Assembly: GCA_902785985.1 (NCBI GenBank)
Contig: CADABA010000005.1
Location: forward strand, 1 to 33,788
Reading direction: 5' to 3'
Length of the DNA: 33,788 bases
From: an uncultured Lachnospiraceae bacterium
Lineage (GTDB): Bacteria > Bacillota > Clostridia > Lachnospirales > Lachnospiraceae
Shown: one piece after another, positions 1-8,844 of the stretch
How positions within the stretch are numbered: position 1 is the first letter of the stretch
Layout: each line of letters opens with the position of its first letter
Position numbers and translations under genes: made by a program
Notes under the pieces: generated by a model
Databases searched by the model: none
The model's input: the letters and a program-made list of their open reading frames with translations, nothing else
What the model was told of the DNA's origin: nothing

Positions 1-391
1 CCATGCTCCTGGTCAGATTACTGTCATGTCTGAGTTTCGGCAGAAGTATTGCGTCGATTCCCCTGAATCTTTTCCGCATCCCTGCCGTGTACGCATTCAG
101 ACCGATCATCAGATAAAGAGAAAGGCCGAGAAGCGGCGCGAGAAGGATCAGTATGATCCATGGCATTTTGATCGATGCTGACTTATTGTCCCCGTCCCCG
201 TAGATCACCAGCACCAGGAGAAGTGCCAGAACTCTGGTCGCAATGGAGATCCACTCAGCATACTCGTTGAACTTGATTATAATACTGAGAACAAACAGGA
301 CCTCGATCAGTATGGAAATAATGGCAAAGATGAGGCGCTTTACACCATTTCTGGTCTTCGCTTTTCCCTCAATCGTCGCAGTTGTGTCCAT
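1..391 (-). CDS. cls: Cardiolipin synthase, N-terminal part (runs off the window)
   Basis: Translating the minus strand from the ATG at 391 gives 130 open residues reaching the window edge. The product starts MDTTATIEGKAKTRNGVKRL and has two or three hydrophobic segments (about residues 19-40, 46-64 and 75-97) separated by a KMPWIILILL stretch, followed by a basic YTAGMRKRFRG region. This is the pattern of the phospholipase D nuclease N-terminal membrane region of bacterial cardiolipin synthases, which join two phosphatidylglycerols into cardiolipin at the inner membrane face. The two HKD catalytic motifs would lie beyond base 1 and cannot be checked. A GAGGTGAG ribosome binding site sits about 7 bases before the start. 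The gene follows a deacetylase gene by about 110 bases on the same strand. Another PLDc_N-type membrane protein cannot be excluded. Confidence 0.72.
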   Translation of the reverse strand, partial: MDTTATIEGKAKTRNGVKRLIFAIISILIEVLFVLSIIIKFNEYAEWISIATRVLALLLVLVIYGDGDNKSASIKMPWIILILLAPLLGLSLYLMIGLNAYTAGMRKRFRGIDAILLPKLRHDSNLTRSM

Positions 392-504
392 GATTATCTC
401 ACCTCTTATTGATTATTCCGGGTCGATTCGCCCGGTATGAATTGTACGTACAGGATACAGGCAGGCGTTACAGCCTTTTACGGATCATCAGGAACGCCTG
501 CTTC

Positions 505-1683
505 TCAGTTCAGGACCGAGTGATGCACCACCGGCGCGTTCCGGTCGAGAGCCTTAAAGGTATACCCCATATCCCGGAGCAGCTCGATCACGCCCGGAAG
601 GGCTTCCCAGGTCGTATCCTTCCCATTCCCGTCGTGCATAAGAAGCACCATGGTGTTCGGCTCTACCTTGACCGCATTGGCGCAGACTTCCTCCACCGTC
701 ACGGTGGATCCGTCCGCGACACTGTTGTTCCAGTCCCAATACTGGTAGCCCCGTGCCACGACATCCTCCGAGAGGATGCTCATGATCCCCTGCATGTAGT
801 GCGCAGAGATCGTATTCGAAGCTCCTCCGGGGAACCGGATAAAGCAGGGCACGAACCCGATCTGCTCTTCGACGATCCCTCCGATCCGTCCCAGATCCTC
901 ATAATATGCGTCGACCGACGCATAGATCTGCTCATACTCATGGCTGTACGTATGCAGGCCGATCGTATGCCCTCTTCGGAAAGCATCTCCGATATAGTCG
1001 TAATACTCCGGATTCTGACCGGTCACAAAGAAGGTAGCCTTCACCCCGTACTGGTCCAGCACGTCGAGGACTGCCGGCGTGAGGTAGGACGGCCCGTCGT
1101 CGAAGGTCAGATAAACCGTCTTTTCCCCGCCCTCCGTGTCAAAATTCCAGTCTGTCTTTGCCGGATCTACTGCAAAGGAAGATCTGTCGACAGCCGCAGC
1201 TGTATCTCCCGTGCCGGGCGTTTCAGCCTGACCGGTTCCTTCCTGACCGGTCCCGGACACGCTCTGGCCCGTACCATTCGCCGTGTTCCCGGTCTCTGCG
1301 GACACCGCCCCGGCTGTCTCCCCGGCCGATCCGTTTCCGGCCTCCTGCACCGTCTGTGCGCTGCCCGTGCCCCGGCTCTCCGCCGCGGCCTTGTTCTTTC
1401 CCCGTCCCCGGATAAGAAGAACGATGACTAAAAGAATCAGAATGACCACGGCCGTGATGATGATCGAGCCGATCCGCTCCCGTCTGGCGCGTTTTTCCGC
1501 TTCGCGTTTCTCTGCCCGCCGTTTTGCGCGCTGCTCCGCCGCAGCCTTCTCAGGGTCAGCCTTTTTCTTCTTTTTCTTTCTGCCGGACTGCTTTGATTCT
1601 TTTTCCTTCTCCTCCACAAAACTGTATGTGGGGGCTTCTTCATCCGGCATGTTTTCCAGTTCCAGATCCTGATCATTTTCCAT
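505..1683 (-). CDS. Membrane-anchored polysaccharide (peptidoglycan-type) deacetylase
   Basis: The 392-residue protein has an acidic N-terminus, a lysine/arginine-rich cytoplasmic stretch, one transmembrane segment (about 71-92), a Gly/Thr/Ser/Ala-rich linker and a C-terminal NodB domain from about 185. All NodB motifs are visible: TFDDGP (about 193) with catalytic and metal Asp, the HTYSH metal site, RFPGG, the DWNNS motif, and LLMHD with the final His. It should be an active extracellular N-deacetylase of peptidoglycan or another cell-wall polymer, tethered to the membrane with a type II topology; the substrate is not visible. Start ATG at 1683 follows AGGGGA. It lies directly downstream of a frameshifted paralog with the same architecture. 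Confidence 0.88.
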   Translation of the reverse strand: MENDQDLELENMPDEEAPTYSFVEEKEKESKQSGRKKKKKKADPEKAAAEQRAKRRAEKREAEKRARRERIGSIIITAVVILILLVIVLLIRGRGKNKAAAESRGTGSAQTVQEAGNGSAGETAGAVSAETGNTANGTGQSVSGTGQEGTGQAETPGTGDTAAAVDRSSFAVDPAKTDWNFDTEGGEKTVYLTFDDGPSYLTPAVLDVLDQYGVKATFFVTGQNPEYYDYIGDAFRRGHTIGLHTYSHEYEQIYASVDAYYEDLGRIGGIVEEQIGFVPCFIRFPGGASNTISAHYMQGIMSILSEDVVARGYQYWDWNNSVADGSTVTVEEVCANAVKVEPNTMVLLMHDGNGKDTTWEALPGVIELLRDMGYTFKALDRNAPVVHHSVLN

Positions 1684-1729
1684 AGGACATTCCCCTTATA
1701 CGCTTATCTTACTCCCCGCCTGCGTCTCT

Positions 1730-3421
1730 TTACTGCGGAATCACGACCGGCGTGATCCTGCTCTGATCAAAGAAGCTCTCGATATCATGAACACCGATCT
1801 GCTCAAAGTCAGCCATCGCGCTCTGGACGCCTGTCATCGCCTGATACAGCCTGTAGCCGTCGCCTGCCCGTGCGGACATAATTGTCCCGAAGCTGATTCC
1901 AGACCGGTACACTTCCGTCGACATTTGCATAATAGTTGTAGCCCACGCTCTTAAAATACGCGAACTTCTCATTGTCGTAGGAGTAATCCTCCGGGCCGCA
2001 CAGGTCTGTGCCGTGTGCAAAAATGATGGAATCGACTTCTCCTACGATCGGAACGACCGTATTCACCCACTTCTCGTTGTCCTCCTTCAGCGCTTCGACG
2101 GAGGCTGTATTGACGCGTCTGTGTCCCCATGTATGGCTCGCGAACTCGTAGCCCTCGGCCTTCAGCGCATCCGCGATGACCTTTGCTTCCGCCACATCCT
2201 GATCAAAGTCGAACTCGGGATGCTGCTCCAGCCAGATCGCCTGGTTCGCATCCAGATGCTCCGGATCGCGCGTGAGATAGACCGTATCCGTACGGTAGCC
2301 GAACACGCCGTTGTAACCGGTCAGCGCAATCATGCAGTGTCTGTTGTGGTAGGAGAAATCCGGATGCGCGTCGATGAAGCTGGAGAGAAGCGGCACGACG
2401 TCGTAATCACCGACCAGCGTCTCGCCGTTTTCATTGATGTATTCGCATTTCACCTTTCCGTTCTCGTCGAGGACCAGCTTCGAGGCGATGCCCTGATTTT
2501 CATACGCGTGATAGTAGCTCAGGTCGTCCTCGGACATGATGACCGGGTGCTTACCGGGCGGGAGCATAAGGTTTGTATTTTTCTCAAAATGAACTTCCCC
2601 GTTCTCGTCACGGTACTCCGTCACAAGGTCGTGCATCGAGACGAGCACACAGCCGTAGTCGCGTTATTGTCATTTGCGACAAAATCTCCGGAGATCGCCG
2701 GGTCGAATCCGCGCGAATCGTTAAGGAGCGAATGATAGAACACATGCGGGATCTCCTCAACATCGTACGGGATGCAGGTCGCCTTCGTGTCAGTGTAACG
2801 CTGGATCGCGGCCATATAGTCCGCGTTGGACTCATATCCCGGCTGGGACTGGACGTACGCGATCGCAGCGTCATAATCGTACATGGCAGCCATCCTGTCT
2901 GAAGCCGCCAGGACTGCATCCGCAGAGGCAGGAGCCGCTTCCGGCTGTGTCTCAGGCTGCGCCTGGGTCCCCTGTGCAGCGCTCTCTGTGCTGCCGGATG
3001 TTCCGGCCGGATCAGCGGCCTGGACACTCTGCGTCTGCTGCGCAGCAGCGGCCGATGATGTTCCTGTCTGGCTCTTTCCGGCTTTCCTGAGCGACCGTAC
3101 AAGAAGGAATATGACCACGAGAAGAACGATTAGAGAGATGACGATGATCCCCGTGAGAATCATTTTCTTCTGCTTCTCCTGCCGCTCACGTTCCCGTTTC
3201 TGCCGGGCTTTTCTGCGCGCTTCACGCTCCTTTGCCGCGCTCTCGTCCCCGGTCATCTGGTCAGTCGCCTGCTTCGCCCGGCGGACCGGAGCCTGGTCTC
3301 CGCCGGTGTCCTGCCCGGCAGGCTTCTTCGTTCTCCGGACAGCCGCCCGCTCCCCCTCTGCGGGCCGTTTTTTCTTTTTCTTCGGAGCTTCCGGGCTCTG
3401 AAGGTTCCTGTCTTCAGCCAT
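1730..3421 (-). pseudogene. Frameshifted polysaccharide deacetylase-like membrane protein
   Basis: One gene is spread over three reading frames. The N-terminal part starts at ATG 3421 (GGAGGAA upstream): K/E-rich cytoplasmic region, a transmembrane segment, a Gln/Ala/Thr-rich linker, then an IPHVFYHSL motif and DFVANDNNATTAV. Coding sense then moves to another frame near 2646-2652 (VSMHDLVTEYRDENGEVHF), where one base appears missing. That frame carries VIMSEDDLSYY, the likely TFDD equivalent, and SHTWGH, the metal His pair. Near 1861-1875 it shifts again, one base appearing extra, and reads on as GDGYRLYQAMTGVQSAM to the stop at 1730. The restored product would be about 564 residues. Its domain order matches the intact deacetylase just downstream, so this looks like a tandem paralog. 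Two shifts in one gene suggest real decay, though sequencing error is possible. Confidence 0.8.
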
Positions 3422-3434
3422 AATAAGTTCCTCC

Positions 3435-3472
3435 TTAAGTACAGATTTCTTTTTTAAGTATGGATTTCTTTT
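3435..3472 (-). repeat. Two 19-bp direct repeats before the deacetylase pseudogene
   Basis: The unit TTAAGT(AC/AT)(A/G)GATTTCTTTT occurs at 3435 and again at 3454, with two mismatches, just upstream of the GGAGGAA ribosome binding site of the gene starting at 3421. It may be a short duplication that affects the leader RNA. No function is assigned. Confidence 0.6.
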
Positions 3473-3480
3473 CGAGTGAT

Positions 3481-3597
3481 GCTGTTCGCATTCCGCTGTC
3501 TCTCCACGCTCATATCGCAGTATGAGGCTGTTCGCATACATGTGCCTGTGCGGACAAGGTCTCACCGCACAGTATGCTCCATCCCGCACCGCTCACA
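3481..3597 (-). repeat. Dispersed ~115-bp leader repeat, copy 1
   Basis: Read on the minus strand, the element runs from GAGCGGTGCGGGATGGA through GGTGAGACCTTGTCCGCACA to GCGGAATGCGAACAGC. Clearly related copies lie at 8608-8708 and 18098-18215. It sits in the leader of the gene starting at 3421, in the same sense as that gene. It can fold: arms GCATAC/GTATGC enclose CTGTGCGG/CCGCACAG. A weak -10-like TATAAA lies upstream near 3630 on the minus strand. Confidence 0.7.
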
Positions 3598-3662
3598 GGG
3601 ATGCGTGAAGACCCTTACCTCATACTTTATAACAAATTTCAAAAATGAAAAAGGACTATCGT

Positions 3663-3725
3663 AAAAACTCCGGCAAAAAACCTCGGTCAGATCCCGGATC
3701 TCAGATCCGGCCTTCTCCTCCGGAG
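3663..3725 (-). terminator. Large hairpin with T-run in the divergent intergenic region
   Basis: Outer arms CTCCGG (3668-3673) and CCGGAG (3720-3725) enclose an 8-bp inverted repeat CCGGATCT/AGATCCGG (3694-3710). On the minus strand the structure is followed by five T (3663-3667), as in an intrinsic terminator. No gene reads into it from that side, so it may insulate the two divergent transcripts, end an unseen short RNA, or be another intergenic palindrome. Confidence 0.35.
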
Positions 3726-3758
3726 CAAAAACAGGCACTTTTGAAAGGACAAATTGCG

Positions 3759-3787
3759 TTGAAGATGGACAATGCATGTTTTATAAT
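3759..3787 (+). promoter_or_regulatory. Sigma-A type promoter of the kinase/tubulin-like operon
   Basis: TTGAAG (3759-3764), a 17-base spacer and a perfect TATAAT (3782-3787) match the housekeeping consensus. It points at the gene starting at 3992, giving a leader of about 195 bases that contains the GGAACGCC palindrome at 3853. Confidence 0.6.
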
Positions 3788-3852
3788 TTAATGGAAGCGA
3801 AAAAGAGTACGCAAAATCATGACAGACCTTTTCATTATCTGCGTTTGCCGTT

Positions 3853-3874
3853 CAGGAACGCCTCAGCGTTCCTG
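3853..3874. repeat. GGAACGCC palindromic repeat, copy 1
   Basis: The 22-bp palindrome with core GGAACGCCTCAGCGTTCC is identical to the copy at 10282-10303. It is followed by a GC-rich CCGCGCCGCGCG tract and a small GGTGCGAAGCACC hairpin. It lies in the leader between the promoter at 3759 and the kinase start. Confidence 0.75.
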
Positions 3875-3991
3875 CCGCGCCGCGCGAGGTGCGAAGCACC
3901 TTCCCGAACTGACTCCGCATCGATTTTCACTCACTGATAAAGCAGGAACCGACTTATCACCTTTCAGGCATCGACAGAGATGGAGGAAAAA

Positions 3992-4447
3992 ATGGTGCTC
4001 ATAAATGACCGATACGAACTCATCCGAATCATCGGAAAAGGCGGATTCGGGACGACCTGGTACGCACGGGACACAAAGCTTGACATGCCCGTTGCCGTCA
4101 AGGAACTGTCGGATACCGACCCTTCCCGAAAAAAGAAATTTCTCCGCGAGGCCCGCACCCTGGCCCGTTTTGCCCGTGAACCGGGCATTGTCAACGTCCG
4201 CGACTATCTTGAGTACAACGGCAGAGCCTACATGGTCATGGAGTACCTGGACGGCTCTGATCTGAATACAAAAATCGCCGAAGGCGGACCGATTTCCTTT
4301 AAGAAAGCCTATCATCTCCTCCGGCCGGTCATTCTGGTCCTCAGCAAGCTCCATGCGGAAGGTGTTATTCACCGGGACGTGAGCCCGGATAATATCCGGA
4401 TGCAGAGCGACGGCACGATCAAACTGCTGGATTTTTTCAGCAGATGA
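3992..4447 (+). pseudogene. Truncated Ser/Thr protein kinase (N-lobe and catalytic loop only)
   Basis: The 151-residue product begins like a complete Hanks-type kinase. It has the Gly-rich loop GKGGFG (15-20), the ATP-anchoring Lys in VAVK (K37), the helix-C Glu (E53) and the catalytic loop HRDVSPDN (127-134). It then stops at LLDF, exactly where DFG and the rest of the C-lobe (about 120 residues) should follow, so it should not be catalytically active. The stop TGA overlaps the ATG of the exporter fragment (ATGA at 4444). Start 3992 is preferred over the in-frame ATG at 3980, because GGAGG (3982-3986) is spaced correctly only for 3992. The missing end points to a deletion joining this gene to the next, or an assembly error. 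It could still be a translated fragment. Confidence 0.85.
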
Positions 4448-5211
4448 AGATTTATTTCGGACGGAACCGGAGAGGCTTTTTCAATGATAAAGGATGGAAG
4501 CTTCTGATCTCCGTCGTTCTCATCACCATGCTCATCTGCTCCGTGACAGGAGAATCAATGTTCCGCGACCACGACCAGACCAAAAGCGGTGCATTCGCCC
4601 TGGTCTGCGCAAGCATCTGGATCGGCATCTTCAACTCGATCCGGGTGATCTGCAGAGAGCGCGAGATCCTGAAACGCGAACATCGGACCGGTCTGCACAT
4701 GTCCTCCTATGTTGTGGCCAGATGGCTCTTCGAGGCCTGCCTCTGTGCGGCAGAAGTGGTCCCCGTCACTGTCATTGTATGGTTCGTGAACAGGGAACAT
4801 TTCATAGAACAGGGAATTATACTCCCTCCGTTGATCGAGCTTTATATTTCTTTCTTCCTGATCACGTTCAGTGCGGATGCGCTCGCGCTTGTCATTTCCG
4901 CTGTCGTAAAGGATGAGAACACCGCGATGACTGTCATGCCCTTCGCCCTGATCATACAGCTCATCATGTCCGGCATGGTCTTTGAACTCAAGGGGATCCC
5001 GGAGAAGGTCTCGACGCTCACGATCAGCCGCTGGGGACTCAACGCGATCTGTACCAGTGCGGACGTGAATGCAATGGCTCGCTTATCTTACAATAAAGAG
5101 ATGGAAGCGACTGCCGTAAATCTTCTTCATCAGTGGGGGATCCTGCTCCTCTTCGCGGTCGTATACGCGATCCTGACAGTCATCGCCCTCGAATTTGTCG
5201 ATTCATACTGA
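4444..5211 (+). pseudogene. Membrane half of an ABCG-type (probably FHA-containing) ABC exporter; ATPase half missing
   Basis: The 255-residue product is an ABC-2 type membrane domain. A cytoplasmic start (FGRNRRGFFNDKG) leads into about six hydrophobic segments, with the conserved ABCG-like NSIRVICREREILKREHRTGL loop after the second and SRWGLNAI before the last. Its family normally carries an ATPase domain, and often FHA domains, N-terminal to this region, in total about 700-900 residues; none is present. The open frame continues a few codons upstream of the ATG into the kinase gene (GFFQQ), which fits a deletion rather than a natural start, and no ribosome binding site is seen. Translation could be coupled through the ATGA overlap. 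With FHA-ATPase missing it cannot be a normal pump unless an ATPase is supplied in trans. Confidence 0.7.
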
Positions 5212-5268
5212 GTATCCGAAATTTCCCGCACACATTGTGCGTCGGCCAGGCACGCTTAAGGAGAGATC

Positions 5269-8200
5269 ATGTATGACTCTTTGCTGATCCGCTCCGGCGG
5301 TGGCATCGTGAAAGAAAGCGAACTCATCCGCACCGAAGGAAGCCCGACCCTGATCATAGGTCTGGGCGGTCTGGGTGCGGACGCTTTGCGTGCGCTGAAG
5401 AAGAAAATGAACGTCCGCATGGTCCCGGAACCGGAATCAGACTTCCAGCCTGCTTCAAAGGAGGACGGCTCTGCCGATTCCCTGTCCGGCTCCGTACGTC
5501 TCCTCGCAATTGACGCAGCGGCTGACTGGGAGGGTGCACCGGACTTCCCGTCCGGCATTGAATATATAAATATTGAGAGGGAGGGCGCAGTCTCTTCATT
5601 TTCAGACAGAGAGACGCAGAAGAAGAACCGGAACACGCCTCTCTTCGACTGGCTGTCGGAGAAAGAAATTCATATTCCCTCACCGCTCTACGGGGCCGGT
5701 GCAGTCAGGCAGCTCGGCCGGTTCTTTCTCATAGACTCATCGCAGATCGTTTTTCTGCGCCTTAAAACGATCCTTCAGGAACTCACGGAGAAAGCGTCTC
5801 CTGTGCGCTCCGAGGACTCTGAAGAGAAGGATACGGGCACACTCTCCGTCCACATCATCTCCGGCATCGCCGGCGGCATGGGCGGATGCCTTGCCGACCT
5901 CTGCTATATGGTACGTCACATTCTGGAAGAGACTGAGCCCGGCTTCGACCGGCTCTACACGTATCTCTACCTTCCCGATGTCCTGACATCCGGCAGAGAA
6001 CTCGCGAATACCTACCTCGTACCGATTCTCGAGCGGAACAGCTACGCTGCTCTCAAGGAGATGGACTATCTCATGAGCATCCGGGAGAACCGCGAGGAGT
6101 TCCGCCAGACCTACCGCTTCGGAGAGATCCGGAGCAGGAATACGCCGGCGGATACCTGTTTTCTCATTCAGGGTCCGTCCGCGCATGGGATCAGAGACAG
6201 AAATTCTTCCTCCCGTCCCCGCGACGCGGCGATTGATCTTCTGTCAGAATACCTTTTTGCCTGGATCACCGAAGAGGATCCGGCGGCAGAGACCTCCCTT
6301 CCCTCCACACTGAAAAAAATGTCCCTGCGTGTCCGGAGTCTCCCGGTCACCCGCGGCGCAAGCTGCGCTTTCTCCGTATTCGGAATGGGCGGAAGCGAAC
6401 TTATATCCCGGTACGCAGCCACCTACGTCGCGGGAAATCTTTTCAATCATATTGCGCAGCTGCTCTACAGAGAACCTCTCGAGCAGGACCTGGAGAACTT
6501 TCTGAACCGCACCATTCTGGCTGATCTTTCCGGAATTCAGGCCGCCCTCCGGCGCGGTATTTTCACAAATCATACTGTTCCCCGTCCTGACCCGTCCTCC
6601 GTCAGGCGGTACAACGAGCCCTACGGGCATGCTCCGCTCATTATCGGACCGATCAATGACTGGTTCGCCCGCGAACATGAGACGATAGAAAAAAATGCCG
6701 CTTCCCTTCTGTCCTACTTCGTCGACGAAGAAGGCGAGCGAAATCCTGATTCCATCATCGGAAATCTGTTCCGCGAACTGAAGCGCGTCATGCTGGATCC
6801 TTCATGCGGTCCGTATTTTGCCTCCTGCCTCGTATCCGGGACGGGTCCGAATCTGATCGCCGCGACCGATCATCTGACGGAACAGGCCGCAGAAAATGTT
6901 GAAGAGCTTCGCAGCCGGACGAATCGCTCCCGGGAAACAGTGGAAAACGCAAAACAGGCCTTTTGTGCCGTGCGGAACACGATCACAAAGATCCATGCGG
7001 TCGATGAAGCTTACGATGCTTACCGGGAAAAGCTCCTCATCTGGTACAGAAGCCAGCTGGACCTGGATGTCGCCATGGCGGCGGAAGATCTGCTCCGCAC
7101 CCTGTCGATCAGGATCCGGGGCATGTATTCCGGGTATTTCGAATATCTGAAGCGGATGCTCAGGAACCTCCGCGAGTCTTTCGCCGATAATACGCGCTGG
7201 TTCGGCGAGCTCTCTCCGGTCAGCTCCGGGGACTCTGACAGGCGTACAAAAGACCCGGGTCCCTCATACCGCCGGCCTTCCCGTTCCCGCCTTGACGATC
7301 CGCTCATCGATCTGCGGCTCATTCTTCCCCAGCTTGACGAGCTGACGGAGGATATACGGAGCGAGGAGACGGTCCGCGGTCTGGTTCTTCATTTCCTCGC
7401 AAATGACAACGAATGGCTCTCCGGAGACGAGTTCCGGATCCGCTCCATGATCGGAAAATTTGTCCTGGACCTCTACGGCTTCGAGATCGATTCGATTACA
7501 AAGAAGTGTTACGAAGAGTATCTGTCCGGTCCCAACTGGTATGAAAGAGACCGGATGATTGCAGACAGGCTCTTTATGCCGATGATCCGGGCGGCAAAGC
7601 CGGACATTCGATTCTCATCCGCCTTCCGGACGGAACCGCTCGTCAAACCGCTTCTCCTCTCCGGCCCGTCCCGCCTCAGGGGTATCACTTCGGCAGCGAA
7701 GAGGCTTTGCGGCGGAAAACCGGACTACGCTCTGCAGGAAGCTTCCGGAACCGACAGGATCCGTGTGATCCGTTTCTTCGGCGGCCTCTCGCCTTACGGG
7801 CTCAGACAGTTTTTGCAGCTCAAAAACGAATTTGACCGGGCCGACGTCCCCGGAATCCATCTGTACGAGGGGGAGAAGCGAAACTGGATGAAGCTTCCTC
7901 CGCCGATTCCCTACAGCCTCGACCCGGAGGCAACAGGATTCGGATATGCAGCCGAGCGCATCTTTCGCAGCGCGAAACGTATCGGGCTCATCGAGACGAA
8001 CGATCCGTCCGGGGGGCCGTTTGAAAATGCATACATCCGCCGCCCTGTATTCCGGATGCCCGAAACGATTCGCCATCTGGAAATCCTGCGCTGTCTCGGC
8101 CCGGAAAGAGTGGATGACGAACTGGATTTCCGGCGCAATATAAGCCGTGAGATAGAGAAGGAACTTTTTTACAGAGACGGGAAGCCCGATATGGACGCTC

Positions 8201-8454
8201 TTCTCCGCTGGATCCGGGGAGTCCGCATGCTTAAGGAAGATATTCGGGACGGAGAGTTTACCTGCATCTATATAAAGGCACCCGGAAGGACCGAGACCGT
8301 CATGCTCGATCACATAATCCGGTCGCCCTATCTCTTAAAGCAGCTCTTTGATCTCGTGGAATATGACCGCGCGGCAGAAGTGGCGCAGAGAAGGCTCATG
8401 GCCATGAAGTGGGATTTTGAGGATCTGCTCGCGGGGAGCGGAGGAGACAGCTGA
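5269..8454 (+). CDS. Tubulin/FtsZ-like giant protein (tubulin_2 type)
   Basis: This 1061-residue protein has a nucleotide-binding motif LIIGLGGLGADAL (29-40) near the N-terminus and a second glycine-rich signature GIAGGMGG (199-206) where FtsZ/tubulin carry GGGTGTG. The length and both motifs fit the tubulin-like family PF13809, predicted GTPases that are poorly characterised. No transmembrane segment or signal peptide is evident, so it is probably cytosolic. The C-terminal 700 residues are charged, partly helical and not recognised. AAGGAGAG precedes the ATG. It follows the exporter fragment by 57 bases on the same strand and was probably in one operon with the kinase and the exporter. The family is known to occur near kinase, FHA and vWA genes, which is the basis for linking it to the triad at 20114-22835. 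Assignment rests on motifs only. Confidence 0.7.
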   Translation: MYDSLLIRSGGGIVKESELIRTEGSPTLIIGLGGLGADALRALKKKMNVRMVPEPESDFQPASKEDGSADSLSGSVRLLAIDAAADWEGAPDFPSGIEYINIEREGAVSSFSDRETQKKNRNTPLFDWLSEKEIHIPSPLYGAGAVRQLGRFFLIDSSQIVFLRLKTILQELTEKASPVRSEDSEEKDTGTLSVHIISGIAGGMGGCLADLCYMVRHILEETEPGFDRLYTYLYLPDVLTSGRELANTYLVPILERNSYAALKEMDYLMSIRENREEFRQTYRFGEIRSRNTPADTCFLIQGPSAHGIRDRNSSSRPRDAAIDLLSEYLFAWITEEDPAAETSLPSTLKKMSLRVRSLPVTRGASCAFSVFGMGGSELISRYAATYVAGNLFNHIAQLLYREPLEQDLENFLNRTILADLSGIQAALRRGIFTNHTVPRPDPSSVRRYNEPYGHAPLIIGPINDWFAREHETIEKNAASLLSYFVDEEGERNPDSIIGNLFRELKRVMLDPSCGPYFASCLVSGTGPNLIAATDHLTEQAAENVEELRSRTNRSRETVENAKQAFCAVRNTITKIHAVDEAYDAYREKLLIWYRSQLDLDVAMAAEDLLRTLSIRIRGMYSGYFEYLKRMLRNLRESFADNTRWFGELSPVSSGDSDRRTKDPGPSYRRPSRSRLDDPLIDLRLILPQLDELTEDIRSEETVRGLVLHFLANDNEWLSGDEFRIRSMIGKFVLDLYGFEIDSITKKCYEEYLSGPNWYERDRMIADRLFMPMIRAAKPDIRFSSAFRTEPLVKPLLLSGPSRLRGITSAAKRLCGGKPDYALQEASGTDRIRVIRFFGGLSPYGLRQFLQLKNEFDRADVPGIHLYEGEKRNWMKLPPPIPYSLDPEATGFGYAAERIFRSAKRIGLIETNDPSGGPFENAYIRRPVFRMPETIRHLEILRCLGPERVDDELDFRRNISREIEKELFYRDGKPDMDALLRWIRGVRMLKEDIRDGEFTCIYIKAPGRTETVMLDHIIRSPYLLKQLFDLVEYDRAAEVAQRRLMAMKWDFEDLLAGSGGDS

Positions 8455-8554
8455 AATACTCTTTTTCCGAAGAATAACTACTGATCCCGTGTGGAAAAAG
8501 CCTTTCTCCCGGACAGTCTGCCGTGGAAAAGTTTCCCTTTCCGGAAGGTCAAAG

Positions 8555-8583
8555 TTGAGCGCATCCTGCGTACATGGTACAAT
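8555..8583 (+). promoter_or_regulatory. Sigma-A type promoter for the alcohol dehydrogenase
   Basis: TTGAGC (8555-8560), a 17-base spacer and TACAAT (8578-8583) form a good housekeeping-type promoter. The resulting leader of about 255 bases holds the 115-bp repeat at 8608 and a GACCGC-TGC-GCGGTC hairpin near 8803-8817. Confidence 0.55.
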
Positions 8584-8607
8584 GAAACTGCAGACTGCGC
8601 GGTCCTG

Positions 8608-8708
8608 CAAGCGGCGCGAGGATGGCGCAGGATGCGCCGTGAGAGCCTGCTCGCACAGGCACATTATCGGCCGGAGACATGGCGCGCATGCGGAATGCGA
8701 ATGACAGC
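8608..8708 (+). repeat. Dispersed ~115-bp leader repeat, copy 2
   Basis: On the plus strand it reads GCAAGCGGCGCGAGGATGG, then CGTGAGAGCCTGCTCGCACA, then GCGGAATGCGAATGACAGC. This matches the copies at 3481-3597 and 18098-18215 read on the minus strand. It lies between the promoter at 8555 and the dehydrogenase start, in the same sense as that gene. The 390-base gap 8455-8844 otherwise holds only this promoter and small hairpins. Confidence 0.7.
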
Positions 8709-8844
8709 GCCAGGACAGACTTCAGCTTCCGTCTGCCCCGACATCAGGCGGGATCTGATCGCGGGGGCAGATTCTGCTCAACCGGAACTTTATAACAGAC
8801 CGACCGCTGCGCGGTCCACCTTTATATAAATCAGAGAGGTATTT

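Noticed and set aside
418-435. CCGGG...CCCGG stem around TCGATTCG, like a tRNA T-arm
   Set aside because: The loop does not fit TTCRANY spacing, and no acceptor or anticodon stem lies upstream.
409-1431. A 340-codon open frame on the plus strand
   Set aside because: It lies antisense to the intact deacetylase and shows only low-complexity Arg/Pro composition.
8491-8829. A 112-codon open frame between the tubulin-like gene and the dehydrogenase
   Set aside because: It overlaps the promoter and the 115-bp repeat, and has no homolog-like pattern or ribosome binding site.
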